Positions 8,933-17,859 of a stretch of DNA of 64,000 nucleotides are shown piece by piece. The notes beneath the pieces were generated by a model. It saw only the letters and a list, made by a program, of their open reading frames with translations, did not search any database and was not told the DNA's origin. This DNA is from an uncultured Rhodocyclaceae bacterium. GTDB taxonomy: Bacteria > Pseudomonadota > Gammaproteobacteria > Burkholderiales > Rhodocyclaceae. Position numbers and translations under genes: made by a program. The stretch spans positions 2,333,001-2,397,000 of the forward strand of contig OU015322.1 in assembly GCA_907163225.1 (NCBI GenBank), read 5' to 3'. Each line of letters opens with the position of its first letter. The first letter of the stretch is position 1.

Positions 8933-9535
8933 ATGGAAAAGCCCAACGCCCCTTCCACCGAAAAGAACCGCGAGCCGATTCTTACCGTGCTCCGTGAGGT
9001 TTTCGCCGACCGCCGGCAGGTTCTGGAGATCGGCAGCGGCACCGGCCAGCATGCCGTCCATTTCTGCCCCGAATTGCCGAACCTGAGTTGGCAAACCTCC
9101 GACCGCCCGGATTTCCTGCCCGGCATCCGCATTTGGCTAGCCGAGGCCGCCTTGCCCAATGTCCTGCCACCGTTCGAGTTCGACGTCCTCGGCCCGTGGC
9201 CGACCGGCACCTACGACGCCGTTTACACCGCAAACACCCTGCACATCATGCCGTGGGCAGCGGTCGAAGCGCTGTTCGCCGGCTTGCGGCCGGTGCTGGT
9301 GCCGGGCGGCCTGCTTTTCATCTACGGCCCCTTCATGGTCGACGGCCGTCACACCAGCGACAGCAACGCCGCTTTCGACCTGTCGCTGAAGGAAAAGGCG
9401 CCGCACCAAGGTTTGCGCGATGTCGGTGCCGTCGACGCCCTGGCCCGGCAGGCTGGGCTCGTTTTGCTGGAGCAGCGTGAAATGCCGTCGAACAACTGCT
9501 GCCTGATCTTGCGGATGGCATGCGCCTTCACCTGA
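8933..9535 (+). CDS. DUF938-type SAM-dependent methyltransferase
   Basis: This 200-residue class I methyltransferase fold has motif I VLEIGSGTGQHAVHF, the acidic end of strand 2 in WQTSDRP, and FDVLGPWP. The ANTLHIMPW and LLFIYGPFMVDG segments are typical of the DUF938 family. The substrate is unknown. The gene overlaps the cobC-like phosphatase by 16 bases, suggesting co-translation within the cobalamin region. That association may be only positional, because DUF938 proteins occur in many settings. Confidence 0.88.
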   Translation: MEKPNAPSTEKNREPILTVLREVFADRRQVLEIGSGTGQHAVHFCPELPNLSWQTSDRPDFLPGIRIWLAEAALPNVLPPFEFDVLGPWPTGTYDAVYTANTLHIMPWAAVEALFAGLRPVLVPGGLLFIYGPFMVDGRHTSDSNAAFDLSLKEKAPHQGLRDVGAVDALARQAGLVLLEQREMPSNNCCLILRMACAFT

Positions 9536-10062
9536 TCCGCCACCCCAAACCGCAGGTAGAACCGGGCATTTGCTACGGTCAACGGGAAATTTTGGCCAAA
9601 ATTGAAATGGCCGATCTGGCGCGTCTGCGCACCGAACTGCCGCCCGGCCTGCCGGTGTGGAGCAGTCCGCTGCTGCGTTGCCGACATCTGGCCGAGCAGC
9701 TGCATGCGCAGCCGATCATCGACCCGCGCCTGGCTGAACTGAATTTTGGCGACTGGGAGGGCCGGCCTTGGGACGAGATTCCTCGGCATGAGCTCGATGC
9801 CTGGGCGGCCGATGTCGTCGGCTATGCGCCGCCCGGCGGCGAGTCGCCGCGCCAGTTGCAGGCGCGGGCGCTGCAGGCAGTTGCGCGCATCGACACGCCG
9901 GAGGCCGTGGCCGTGACGCACGCCGGGGTCATCCGCGCCTTGCTGGCGCACTGGCTGGCGCTGGCTGACGACGCCTGGCTGAGCATTTCAACCGACTTTC
10001 TCTCGATCACGACGGTCGAACTGGATGCAAACGGACGGGTGCTGCGTGTCACGAACCGGTAA
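9520..10062 (+). CDS. cobC: Histidine phosphatase, probable alpha-ribazole phosphatase CobC
   Basis: This 180-residue histidine-phosphatase superfamily member begins LHLIRHPKP, with the catalytic His in an RHP version of the usual RHG. It then has VWSSPLLRCRHLAE, ELNFGDWEGRPW and VTHAGVIRALL with the second catalytic His. CobC removes the phosphate from alpha-ribazole phosphate or adenosylcobalamin phosphate. The B12 role comes from context, with cobT and cobS just upstream. An interspersed repeat encodes the loop YGQREILAKIE, where homologues usually carry a short variable segment. Confidence 0.85.
   Translation: MRLHLIRHPKPQVEPGICYGQREILAKIEMADLARLRTELPPGLPVWSSPLLRCRHLAEQLHAQPIIDPRLAELNFGDWEGRPWDEIPRHELDAWAADVVGYAPPGGESPRQLQARALQAVARIDTPEAVAVTHAGVIRALLAHWLALADDAWLSISTDFLSITTVELDANGRVLRVTNR
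9575..9607 (+). repeat. Interspersed 32-bp repeat, copy inside cobC
   Basis: ACGGTCAACGGGAAA followed by TTTTGGCCAAAATTGAA holds the full 16-bp palindrome AATTTTGGCCAAAATT. It is translated in the frame GGT-CAA-CGG as GQREILAKIE, replacing a variable loop after the conserved GICYG. Confidence 0.85.
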
Positions 10063-10092
10063 AATTCGGTTTTCCATTTACGTCCGCCGCCC

Positions 10093-11886
10093 GTGACCCA
10101 AGTCCCCGAACCAACGATGTCCAGCCGCCAGATCTATCTCCGGCTGCTCACCTGGGTCAAGCCGTACTGGCGCGTCTTCGGCATTGCCATTCTGGGCATG
10201 GTGGCGACGGCGGCGACCGAGCCGGTGGCGCCGTGGCTGCTGAAAACGCTGATCGATAATGGCTTCAAGGCGGCGAGTGAGCGCGAAATCATCCTGTTGC
10301 CGCTGGCCATTGTTGGTATCTTCGTCCTGCGCGGCATTGCGACCTTTACCTCCGGTTTTTCGATGGCCTGGATCGCGGCGCGCGTGGTGTTCGACCTGCG
10401 CCAGGCCATGTTCGGCCGCCTGATGACCCTGCCGACCCGCTTTTACGACGACCAGTCAACCGGCGTGCTCATTTCCAAGGTGGCTTACGATGTCACCAAC
10501 GTGACGCAGGCCGCCACCGGTGTATTGACCACCGTGGTGCGCGACTCACTGACCATCCTCGGCCTGCTTGCCTACCTGCTGTATCTCGACTGGAAGCTGA
10601 CGCTGATCGCACTGACCGTCGGCCCCGTCGTCACCGGCCTCATCCGCATCTTCAGCAAGCGTCTGCGGGCCGCCGCGCGCAGCGGCTATTCGGCCATGGG
10701 CGTCATCACGCACATTCTTGAAGAAGCGGTCGGCGCCCACAAGGTGGTCAAGATCTTCGGTGGCCAGCAGTACGAAAAGGGCCGCTTCGACCAGGTGCTC
10801 AACACCTTCCGCCGCGCTACGATGCGCGAGGCTGCTGCGGCTGCCGCCACGGTGCCGCTGACTCAGGTGGCTGTCTCCATCTCGGTCGCCATCATCACCT
10901 ACATGGCGCTGCGCCAGTCCAACAGCGATTCCGGCACCACGGTCGGCGAATTCCTCTCCTTCATCACGGCGCTGGTCATGCTGTTGGCGCCGGTCAAGCG
11001 CTTGACGGACGTTTCCGCCCCCCTGCAGCGCGGCCTGGCTGCCGCCGAGAGCGTCTTCCAGGTGCTCGACGAAGTTGCCGAGGACGATCGCGGCACGAAG
11101 CGCATCGAGCGCGCTCGCGGCCACCTGCAATTCGAGCAGGCCAATTTCACCTACCCGAACGCCCCGCGTCCGGCCCTGATCGACATCGATCTCGACATCC
11201 AGCCCGGCCAGACCGTCGCCCTGGTCGGCCACTCAGGCAGCGGCAAGAGCTCGCTGGCAGCGCTGGTGCCGCGTTTTTACCACCTCACGCAGGGCACGCT
11301 GCGCCTCGACGGTCATCCGCTCGAAGAACTGACGCTGGAAAGCCTGCGCGACAATATCGCCATGGTCAGCCAGGATGTCGTGCTGTTCAACGACACCGTG
11401 CGCGCCAACATCGCCTACGGCCACGCGCAAAAGGCCACCGACGCGCAGATTGAGGCCGCCGCCAAGGCCGCTAATGCCTGGGAATTCATTTCGCAGATGG
11501 AAAACGGCTTGCTAACCGAGGTTGGCGAAAACGGCGTCAAACTCTCCGGCGGCCAGCGGCAACGTCTGGCCATTGCCCGCGCCTTCCTGAAAAATGCCCC
11601 GATCCTCATCCTTGACGAAGCGACCTCGGCGCTCGACACCGAATCCGAACGCCTGATCCAGGCCGCCCTCGACACCCTGATCGTCGGCCGCACCACCCTC
11701 GTCATCGCCCACCGACTATCAACCATCGAACGCGCCGACCTGATCGTGGTGCTCGATCAGGGCCGCATCGTCGAACGCGGTCACCATGCTGAACTGCTGG
11801 CGCTAGATGGTGTTTATGCGCGATTGCAGCGTTTGCAACGCGATTCAGTTACGAGCGACCAGCCAGTCGGTAGCGCAGGCGTTTGA
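10093..11886 (+). CDS. msbA: Lipid A/polysaccharide ABC exporter, MsbA type
   Basis: This is a 597-residue half-transporter. Six membrane helices span about residues 20-320. The nucleotide-binding domain has Walker A GHSGSGKSS, Q-loop MVSQDVVLFND, signature LSGGQRQRLAIARA, Walker B ILILDEATSALD and H-loop IAHRLST. MsbA flips lipid A-core to the outer leaflet of the inner membrane, which fits the LPS glycosyltransferases that follow. The GTG at 10093 is used; an in-frame ATG at 10117 is an alternative. Its 3' end overlaps the convergent glycosyltransferase gene by 38 bases. Confidence 0.9.
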   Translation: MTQVPEPTMSSRQIYLRLLTWVKPYWRVFGIAILGMVATAATEPVAPWLLKTLIDNGFKAASEREIILLPLAIVGIFVLRGIATFTSGFSMAWIAARVVFDLRQAMFGRLMTLPTRFYDDQSTGVLISKVAYDVTNVTQAATGVLTTVVRDSLTILGLLAYLLYLDWKLTLIALTVGPVVTGLIRIFSKRLRAAARSGYSAMGVITHILEEAVGAHKVVKIFGGQQYEKGRFDQVLNTFRRATMREAAAAAATVPLTQVAVSISVAIITYMALRQSNSDSGTTVGEFLSFITALVMLLAPVKRLTDVSAPLQRGLAAAESVFQVLDEVAEDDRGTKRIERARGHLQFEQANFTYPNAPRPALIDIDLDIQPGQTVALVGHSGSGKSSLAALVPRFYHLTQGTLRLDGHPLEELTLESLRDNIAMVSQDVVLFNDTVRANIAYGHAQKATDAQIEAAAKAANAWEFISQMENGLLTEVGENGVKLSGGQRQRLAIARAFLKNAPILILDEATSALDTESERLIQAALDTLIVGRTTLVIAHRLSTIERADLIVVLDQGRIVERGHHAELLALDGVYARLQRLQRDSVTSDQPVGSAGV

Positions 11887-12844
11887 GGAAGAAGAACGGC
11901 GCCAGCATCCACGGTGCCGCTGCGTAGCTCAGGACGCGGACGCGAAAATCACCGGGAAGCGTAGCGAATTGCCGGCAAAGACGAATTTTTTGGCCAACAG
12001 TCTTTGCTGCGAACATGCCTTCGATGAATTTTTCCTTGTCCAGTCTTTGCGTCAGCGCGGCCAATGTCATCGGGCTGGCGCCCAGTTTCCGGGCATCATC
12101 CAGCATGCACTGCAGTTCGGTTTGCGAACTTTTTAGTTTCTTTGTTAGCCCATGGATGACGGCCGCGGCAGTGAGCGATTTTCGCGGACTCGAAAGACCG
12201 CCGCGCCGGTAATTGACCAGTGGAATCGGCAGTGTGATGGCCGAAGCGGTGCCGATAGCACGAAAAGCCATCACCATGTCTTCGCCGACGATACCTTTGG
12301 GCGTGCCGCCAAAACGGTCGAACAGGCGACGTGTCCAGGCTTGGGCGGCACCAATCACATGAGGCGGCGAGCGGCTCCAGTCGTCAAGAGACCGGTAGTT
12401 CTCCAGTTTGCTGATCTCGATGGTTCCCAGCATTTTTCCGGATTGGTCCATGTCGAACAGGTAGGCTCCGATAAGATCCGGCTTGCATTCGTGTTCGACC
12501 CAGAACCTCACGACGGTGCTGACGCGCGTAGGTAGAGAAACGTCGTCTCCGCCGGCAATGAAAATCAGTTCTCCGGTCGATCGCCTGACGGCCTGATCAA
12601 TATTGCCGCCGATCCCCTGATTCTCCGCGTTGCGCAATATCTTGATCCGGTGCGGCCCGGTGTAATCGCGGAAACAGGCTTCAATTCGTTCAAACGTGGC
12701 ATCTTTTGAGGCGTCATCCGAGACCACGATCTCAAGATTGGGATAGTCCTGTTCCAGTGCGCCGACGATTGCCTCGCCGATAGTGTCTTCCTGGTTATAG
12801 CTGAGGAGAAGAAGGGTGACGGGGGGGAGGGAGGAATTGCTCAT
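11849..12844 (-). CDS. Family 2 glycosyltransferase
   Basis: This 331-residue GT-A enzyme opens VTLLLLSYNQEDTIGEAI and has VVSDDASKDATFERI, with the nucleotide-sugar DD, and a DXD-like FIAGGDDVSLP. A GEDMVMAFRA segment plausibly contributes the catalytic base. A basic, hydrophobic C-terminus (APFFFLKRLRYR) suggests membrane association. The ATG at 12844 overlaps the stop of the upstream glycosyltransferase by 4 bases, so the pair is co-translated. It probably adds a sugar to LPS core or O-antigen; specificity cannot be read. Confidence 0.85.
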   Translation of the reverse strand: MSNSSLPPVTLLLLSYNQEDTIGEAIVGALEQDYPNLEIVVSDDASKDATFERIEACFRDYTGPHRIKILRNAENQGIGGNIDQAVRRSTGELIFIAGGDDVSLPTRVSTVVRFWVEHECKPDLIGAYLFDMDQSGKMLGTIEISKLENYRSLDDWSRSPPHVIGAAQAWTRRLFDRFGGTPKGIVGEDMVMAFRAIGTASAITLPIPLVNYRRGGLSSPRKSLTAAAVIHGLTKKLKSSQTELQCMLDDARKLGASPMTLAALTQRLDKEKFIEGMFAAKTVGQKIRLCRQFATLPGDFRVRVLSYAAAPWMLAPFFFLKRLRYRLAGRS

Positions 12845-13911
12845 TTTGAATGATCGGTCGCCAACAGTTCGAACAGAACCTCGAAGTGCTGGGCGAGGGA
12901 GAATGGATATTTGATATGTTGCCCCGGGTTGTCGAGAAGCTGGAGGGTGCCGTTGGCAAAACGCTCCAGAGCTTGGTGCAGTGCGGCGCGAAGGGCAGGG
13001 ACGTTGCGCTCGAAGCGCAGGCAGGCGTGCTCCGATAGCACTTCGGCAGCCCCGACGGTATTGGCGAAAATGGCCGGTGTTCCGCAAAGAATGGCTTCGG
13101 GGCCGACCAGGCCAAAGGCTTCATAATGTGAAGCCAGAATGACTGCATCGGCTGCCGCGTAGAGTGCAGGCATATCTCCCCGGAAGCCTAGATTGATGGC
13201 ATTGGGGGCGTTCAGCGGTGTTTTTCCGGCAACGACCAGACGAACCCGCGGGTCGAAATCTTCAAGCGCCTCCAGAATCAGATCCGCTCCCTTGAGGGCG
13301 TGGTTGTTGGAGGGGAAGAGCAGCATCAGATCGTCGGGAGCAACGCCAATCGCCAGCCGCGTCTGCTCACGGTTTGTACGAGCCGAGAGTGAAAACTTTT
13401 CGGTATCGACCGGCGGGTAGAGGGTGGTGATTTTGCTGGGCTCGATCCCGTAGAGCCGGACGATTTCTCCGGACACTTTGGCGGAGTGAGAGACTATTCG
13501 CCGCGCTTGGTCGTACAGCGCTCTTTCGCGAGCAATGGTGGCACGATCGAAAAAACCGATGTGTTTCTTGCCGCGATCCAGCAGGTGGCCGAGATGCGTT
13601 CCGCCAACGATGGTCAACTGGGCGCCCGGAACCCGTGAAATGGCGATGCATGGCCAGTCCGCTCGGCATTTGGCCAAAGCACGGTTTTCGAAGAAATAGG
13701 TGTTTACGCGAGAAAACGGTGTGCGGTCGCGGACGATGACGAATTCAACACCCGGCGGAAGCGTTCCGGGCCATTCCAGCTTCCGGGTGATAACGCGAAT
13801 CGGGATGTTATGAGCTGCTGCGTAAGAAATTAGATCAAGAACATGACGCTCCATGCCGCCGCCCGGACGAATGGAGTGAAAAATCAGATTGAAGCCTGGC
13901 AAGGAGGTCAT
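12841..13911 (-). CDS. Family 4 glycosyltransferase
   Basis: This 356-residue GT-B enzyme has the N-terminal glycine loop RPGGGMERHV. Its C-terminal half has LLFPSNNHALKGADLIL, RLVVAGK, and the donor-binding ASHYEAFGLVGPEAILCGTPAI, with the EX7E-type glutamates of GT4 enzymes. It is the first gene of a two-gene minus-strand unit with the family 2 enzyme. It faces the heptosyltransferase-like gene at 14031 with about 120 bases between starts. Likely role is LPS outer-core or O-chain assembly. Confidence 0.87.
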   Translation of the reverse strand: MTSLPGFNLIFHSIRPGGGMERHVLDLISYAAAHNIPIRVITRKLEWPGTLPPGVEFVIVRDRTPFSRVNTYFFENRALAKCRADWPCIAISRVPGAQLTIVGGTHLGHLLDRGKKHIGFFDRATIARERALYDQARRIVSHSAKVSGEIVRLYGIEPSKITTLYPPVDTEKFSLSARTNREQTRLAIGVAPDDLMLLFPSNNHALKGADLILEALEDFDPRVRLVVAGKTPLNAPNAINLGFRGDMPALYAAADAVILASHYEAFGLVGPEAILCGTPAIFANTVGAAEVLSEHACLRFERNVPALRAALHQALERFANGTLQLLDNPGQHIKYPFSLAQHFEVLFELLATDHSK

Positions 13912-14030
13912 GTCGGTTATGTGGTTTGTACGGCCTGCGGCTACCAGTCTTGGGGGCTCGCATCGGCGAAATGGCGCGGAAAGTGTATCATCCGCCCAAC
14001 CCTGAAAGCCGCCCGGTAGCCCACGAGTTT

Positions 14031-15137
14031 ATGATTGCGTCCGCATTTCCCCCGCCCAAGCGAGTATTGGTTATCCGCCTGCAAAATCACGGCGATGTCC
14101 TGCTGACAACGCCGATTTTTACGGTTTTGAAACAGAATTTTCCCGGTGTGGAGGTCGATGCCCTGGTGTTTGCTGAAACGCTGCCCATGCTTGTTGCCAA
14201 CCCCGAGTTGACCTGCGTATGGCCGCTGCCGCGCGGTCGGCAAGCCGGCCGGGGTCTGCGTCGGGTTGTCGCTTTCATCAAGCTGATGCTGGGCATTCGT
14301 CGGCGCAGATACGATTGGGTTCTGCATCTCAATGATCAATGGTCTGGCGCTGTCGCCGCAGCCATTAGTGGCGCTTCGGTACGCTTTGGCTATGAGGTTG
14401 CGAAGCGCGAATACTGGTTGTGGAGAAAGATATTTCCGCAACGAATTGCCCCGACCTTCGCTGGGCATATGGTCGAGAAAAATCTGGATGTGCTGAAGGC
14501 CCTGGGTCTGTCAGTTGATCCAAGGAACGCGCCATGTACGATGGCTTTTTCGCGGCAGGATGCGGCGCTGGTTCGACAAAAACTGGATGCGGCGGGGGTG
14601 GTCGGCAAATATGTGCTGATTCATCCAACCTCACGTTGGTTTTTCAAGTGCTGGGAGGATGAGCGCTTTGCCGAGGTGATTTCAGCACTGGCCAACGCAG
14701 GTTGGCAGGTTGTCTTGACGGCGGCACCTGACCAGCGTGAGATGGATCTTGTCGATGGCCTGCTTCGCCGGGTAAATCATCCCAAGGTGATCTCGCTGGC
14801 CGGTCAACTTTCCCTGCCAGCACTTGCGGCGACAATTGCCGGATCGACGCTGTTCATCGGTGTGGACTCCGTGCCCATGCACATGGCGGCGGCGCTTGGC
14901 GTACCGATCGTCGCACTTTTTGGGCCGACGCACGTTCACATCTGGCGTCCCTGGAGTGATCGGGCCGAGGTCATTCATGCCGCCGATTACGGCCCCTTGA
15001 TTGCGCCGAATGATGTTGATACCTCGACGCCTGAACGCTATTTGGCGAATATTCCGGTTCAACCTGTGCTGGAGGCTGTATGGCGTCAGTTGGATCGCTT
15101 TGGCGATCAGATGGGTGGGATCAATGTTGCTGCCTGA
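14031..15137 (+). CDS. Family 9 glycosyltransferase (heptosyltransferase-like)
   Basis: The family signature begins VLVIRLQNHGDVLLTTPIF, and the C-terminal donor site is VIHPTSRWFFKCW, ISLAGQLSLPALAA, FIGVDSVPMHMAAALGVPIVALFGPT. This is the WaaC/F/Q layout of ADP-heptose transferases for LPS inner core. The ATG at 14031 gives 368 residues and the usual short N-terminus. An ATG at 13971 and a TTG at 13926 are also in frame but add unlike residues and leave little room for a divergent promoter. Its stop overlaps the ligase gene by 14 bases. Confidence 0.85.
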   Translation: MIASAFPPPKRVLVIRLQNHGDVLLTTPIFTVLKQNFPGVEVDALVFAETLPMLVANPELTCVWPLPRGRQAGRGLRRVVAFIKLMLGIRRRRYDWVLHLNDQWSGAVAAAISGASVRFGYEVAKREYWLWRKIFPQRIAPTFAGHMVEKNLDVLKALGLSVDPRNAPCTMAFSRQDAALVRQKLDAAGVVGKYVLIHPTSRWFFKCWEDERFAEVISALANAGWQVVLTAAPDQREMDLVDGLLRRVNHPKVISLAGQLSLPALAATIAGSTLFIGVDSVPMHMAAALGVPIVALFGPTHVHIWRPWSDRAEVIHAADYGPLIAPNDVDTSTPERYLANIPVQPVLEAVWRQLDRFGDQMGGINVAA

Positions 15138-16338
15138 TCGTTCCGCACGCGGATTGTGGCGCCTCTTCGCGCTTTGTATCTTGTTGTGCTATCCGATCAT
15201 GGCCATCAAGTGGCTTCCTTTCGGGGGCGGCGCCCGTTATCTGAGCATTCTTGCCGCACCTATTGGCCTGGTCCTGCTGCTGCAGGCGCCACGCAATGAG
15301 TTGAGGGGCCTACTTCTCTCGGCGTGGCATTTTTCGCTGCCGTTCATGCCGCTAGTTTTGGTCTGGATATTCGCCCAAATCTGGCATGCTTACCCTGAGC
15401 CGGATTTTAATCCCCTGACCCGCCTGCTCTGGTGCGTCCTGTTGTTTGTCGGAGCGCGCCAAGTGGGGGTCAGCTACCGCCATTTGTCCATTGCTGCAGG
15501 CATTGCCGCCATGACTTATTGCGCCGTCGCAATGATCGAAGTCTATGGACTGGGCAGGGAGCGAGCCTGGGGGGGGACCTACGAAAATCGTTTTGGTCAA
15601 TATTCAATATGGGTGGCGGCCTTGTGCTGCCTTCATGTTTTCCTGGGTGGCCCCAGAGATCAATCCCGTTTCCAGAATGCCTTTCTTTTGACCGCAGCTG
15701 TCATTGGGGTTGTGGCAACATTGCTGAGCGGGTCGCGGGGGGCTTTGGGGGCATTGCTGGTGATAATTGCCCTGTTCGCCTTCAAGTCCAGAGACTGGAG
15801 GCAGGGCGGGCTTGCCGCGATAGCCATGATGTCAGCTCTGGTTGCCTTCTGCCTGCTATATAACCCGATGTATGAGCGAGTAGCTCTGGTTTATCAGGAG
15901 GCGCGAAATTACTTCACTGAACCCGAGTTTTCGCCTACTTCTATTGGTGTCCGGATCGAACTGTTCCGCATCGCTTTCCTGACTTTGCTTGATCATCCTG
16001 TACTAGGGCCGGGTTATACCTCGTTGAAGCAGTTGTATGAGACCCACCCGGTGTTCGGCGTACCGCTTCCGGAAATGCTGGGTATTCCGGGGTTCCACAA
16101 CGACTGGGCGCAGGCCGTTGGGATTGGTGGCGGCATGTTGCTGCTGGCGTTACTGACAACTTGTATCTGGATGGGCGTTTCTGCGCGCCGAAATATCTTT
16201 TGCTTGGCATTTCTCGGGTTTGCCTTGGTCTTTAGCGTTAGCGAGATCTTTTTCACCAACAAAATGGGTTTGAGTCTGCTGATGGCAAGCTGGGCGCTTT
16301 ATTCGGCTGCCGAGCAGAATCAGCAAAGTACGCTATGA
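15124..16338 (+). CDS. O-antigen ligase-like (WaaL/Wzy family) membrane protein
   Basis: This 404-residue protein has about ten to twelve hydrophobic segments and one large periplasmic loop between roughly residues 260 and 330. The loop contains RIELFRIAF, DHPVLGPGYTSL and FHNDWAQAVGIGG, where the H near the loop end matches the essential His of WaaL ligases. A GSRGALGALL segment is typical of the family. The ATG at 15124 has a GGGTGGGA ribosome-binding site inside the upstream gene. It probably transfers polymer to lipid A-core; a Wzy polymerase remains possible. Confidence 0.82.
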   Translation: MLLPDRSARGLWRLFALCILLCYPIMAIKWLPFGGGARYLSILAAPIGLVLLLQAPRNELRGLLLSAWHFSLPFMPLVLVWIFAQIWHAYPEPDFNPLTRLLWCVLLFVGARQVGVSYRHLSIAAGIAAMTYCAVAMIEVYGLGRERAWGGTYENRFGQYSIWVAALCCLHVFLGGPRDQSRFQNAFLLTAAVIGVVATLLSGSRGALGALLVIIALFAFKSRDWRQGGLAAIAMMSALVAFCLLYNPMYERVALVYQEARNYFTEPEFSPTSIGVRIELFRIAFLTLLDHPVLGPGYTSLKQLYETHPVFGVPLPEMLGIPGFHNDWAQAVGIGGGMLLLALLTTCIWMGVSARRNIFCLAFLGFALVFSVSEIFFTNKMGLSLLMASWALYSAAEQNQQSTL

Positions 16339-16946
16339 GAGTGCTAAAGAAGTTTCTTTTTCGCCAAGCGGAAAGGCGACTCAAAAAAATCCCGGCCCTC
16401 TATCGAGGGCAGGCCAGATTCAATTTGCACTATCCGGGAAAGTACTCATTCGGGATCGGTAGCTACGGATTACCCAAAGTTCATGATTGGGATGAAGGTG
16501 CGACGCTCAGTGTTGGCGCATATTGCTCAATCGCATTAAACGTCCAAATATTGCTTGGGGGTCATCATCACTCCGAATGGCTAACGACCTATCCATTTTC
16601 TGCAATGTTGCCAGGGGATATTCCGCATTCCAGTTTCAGTCGAGGCGATGTGGTGATCGGCAATGACGTTTGGCTTTGTTCAAACAGCATCGTGCTTTCA
16701 GGGGTGAAAATAGGGGATGGGGCGATTGTTTCGGCCGGGGCCGTCGTGACCAGGAATGTCGAGCCGTATTCGATCGTCGCAGGCAATCCGGCCCGGCATA
16801 TACGCTGGCGCTTTGACGAATCAACGCGTACCAAGCTGCTTGAAATAGCATGGTGGAACTGGCCGGCTGAGGAAATGGCGCGAATCGCGCCGGTATTGTG
16901 CAGCGGCAACATTGATGCATTGATCGACTACGCCAGACAACGCTAG
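16335..16946 (+). CDS. Hexapeptide-repeat (CatB-like) acetyltransferase
   Basis: This 203-residue left-handed beta-helix acetyltransferase has VGAYCSIALNVQILLGGHHHSEWLT, with the catalytic-type His. VIGNDVWLCSNSIVLSGVKIGDGAIVSAGAVVT and PYSIVAGNPARHIRWRF are the hallmark of xenobiotic/CatB-type O-acetyltransferases. In this cluster it probably acetylates a sugar of the O-antigen or core. The start overlaps the ligase stop (ATGA). A basic N-terminal segment (KKFLFRQAERRLKKI) may bind the membrane. Confidence 0.85.
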   Translation: MRVLKKFLFRQAERRLKKIPALYRGQARFNLHYPGKYSFGIGSYGLPKVHDWDEGATLSVGAYCSIALNVQILLGGHHHSEWLTTYPFSAMLPGDIPHSSFSRGDVVIGNDVWLCSNSIVLSGVKIGDGAIVSAGAVVTRNVEPYSIVAGNPARHIRWRFDESTRTKLLEIAWWNWPAEEMARIAPVLCSGNIDALIDYARQR

Positions 16947-17009
16947 TACTTTGCGCTGCTTGCTTTGTAAAAAATGACCGTCAATTCATAGACAAGAAAG
17001 TGCAAAAGA

Positions 17010-17810
17010 ATGACCGTTACGCCTAAAGTCACCGCCTATATCATCGCCTTCAACGAAGCGGACAAGATTGCTGCCGCGGTGAATAGTGTGCTGTGGGCTG
17101 ATGAAATCATCGTCGCTGACTCGGGTAGCACCGATGGCATGGTGGAGATTGCCGAAGGTCTTGGCGCTCGCGTTATCCAGATTTCGTTCAAAGGGTTTGG
17201 TGATTTGAGGAATCAGGCTATCGCGGCGTGCACCAATGACTGGGTTTTCAGCCTGGATGCCGATGAGCGTTGCACACCGGAAGCTCGTGACGAGATACTT
17301 AGGGTGGTCGCCGACCCTGCCGGCGTCGACATTTACTTCATGCCGCGCCGCAATTTTTTCATGGGACGCTGGATCAAGCATTCCGGCTGGTACCCAAACT
17401 ACCGGCAGCCGCAGCTTTTCCGGCGGGGTACGATGAGCTATACGCTGGAGCCGGTCCATGAGGGCTATGTCTCGCATAGCGACCGGCCTGAGGGCCACCT
17501 GACGCAGCCGATCTGGCAGTTGCCGTTCAAGAACTTGGATGAGGTGGTGCACAAGGTCAACCGCTACTCCAGACTGGGCGCAGAAAAGCTGGCCTCGCGT
17601 GGGCGAAAGGGCAGCATGGGGCGTGCCTTTACTCATGGGGTGTGGGCCTTCATCAAACACTATGTCTTCAAGCTCGGGGCGCTGGATGGCTGGCCGGGTT
17701 TTGTCATTGCATTCGCCTACTTCGAGCAGACGTTTTATCGCTATGCTAAAGGTTTCGAGATGGATCAGAACTGGAAAATGCCAGAGAGTCTGCCGCTGAA
17801 ACGAGATTGA
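17010..17810 (+). CDS. LPS core family 2 glycosyltransferase (WaaE/KdtX-like)
   Basis: This 266-residue enzyme resembles WaaE/KdtX core glucosyltransferases: VTAYIIAFNEADKIAAAV, IIVADSGSTDGMVEIA, GFGDLRNQA, VFSLDADERCTPE with its DXD, and the acceptor-side FFMGRWIKHSGWYPNY. The C-terminal part (KPLGALDG-like FKLGALDGWPGF, EQTFYRYAKG) is typical too. A 63-base gap separates it from the acetyltransferase. The gap contains a 5-codon open frame that repeats the first codons of this gene. Confidence 0.88.
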   Translation: MTVTPKVTAYIIAFNEADKIAAAVNSVLWADEIIVADSGSTDGMVEIAEGLGARVIQISFKGFGDLRNQAIAACTNDWVFSLDADERCTPEARDEILRVVADPAGVDIYFMPRRNFFMGRWIKHSGWYPNYRQPQLFRRGTMSYTLEPVHEGYVSHSDRPEGHLTQPIWQLPFKNLDEVVHKVNRYSRLGAEKLASRGRKGSMGRAFTHGVWAFIKHYVFKLGALDGWPGFVIAFAYFEQTFYRYAKGFEMDQNWKMPESLPLKRD

Positions 17811-17859
17811 TAGTTTTGGCTGCGGTTCGGTCGGTACGGCGACTGTGCAGAGGCAAATT

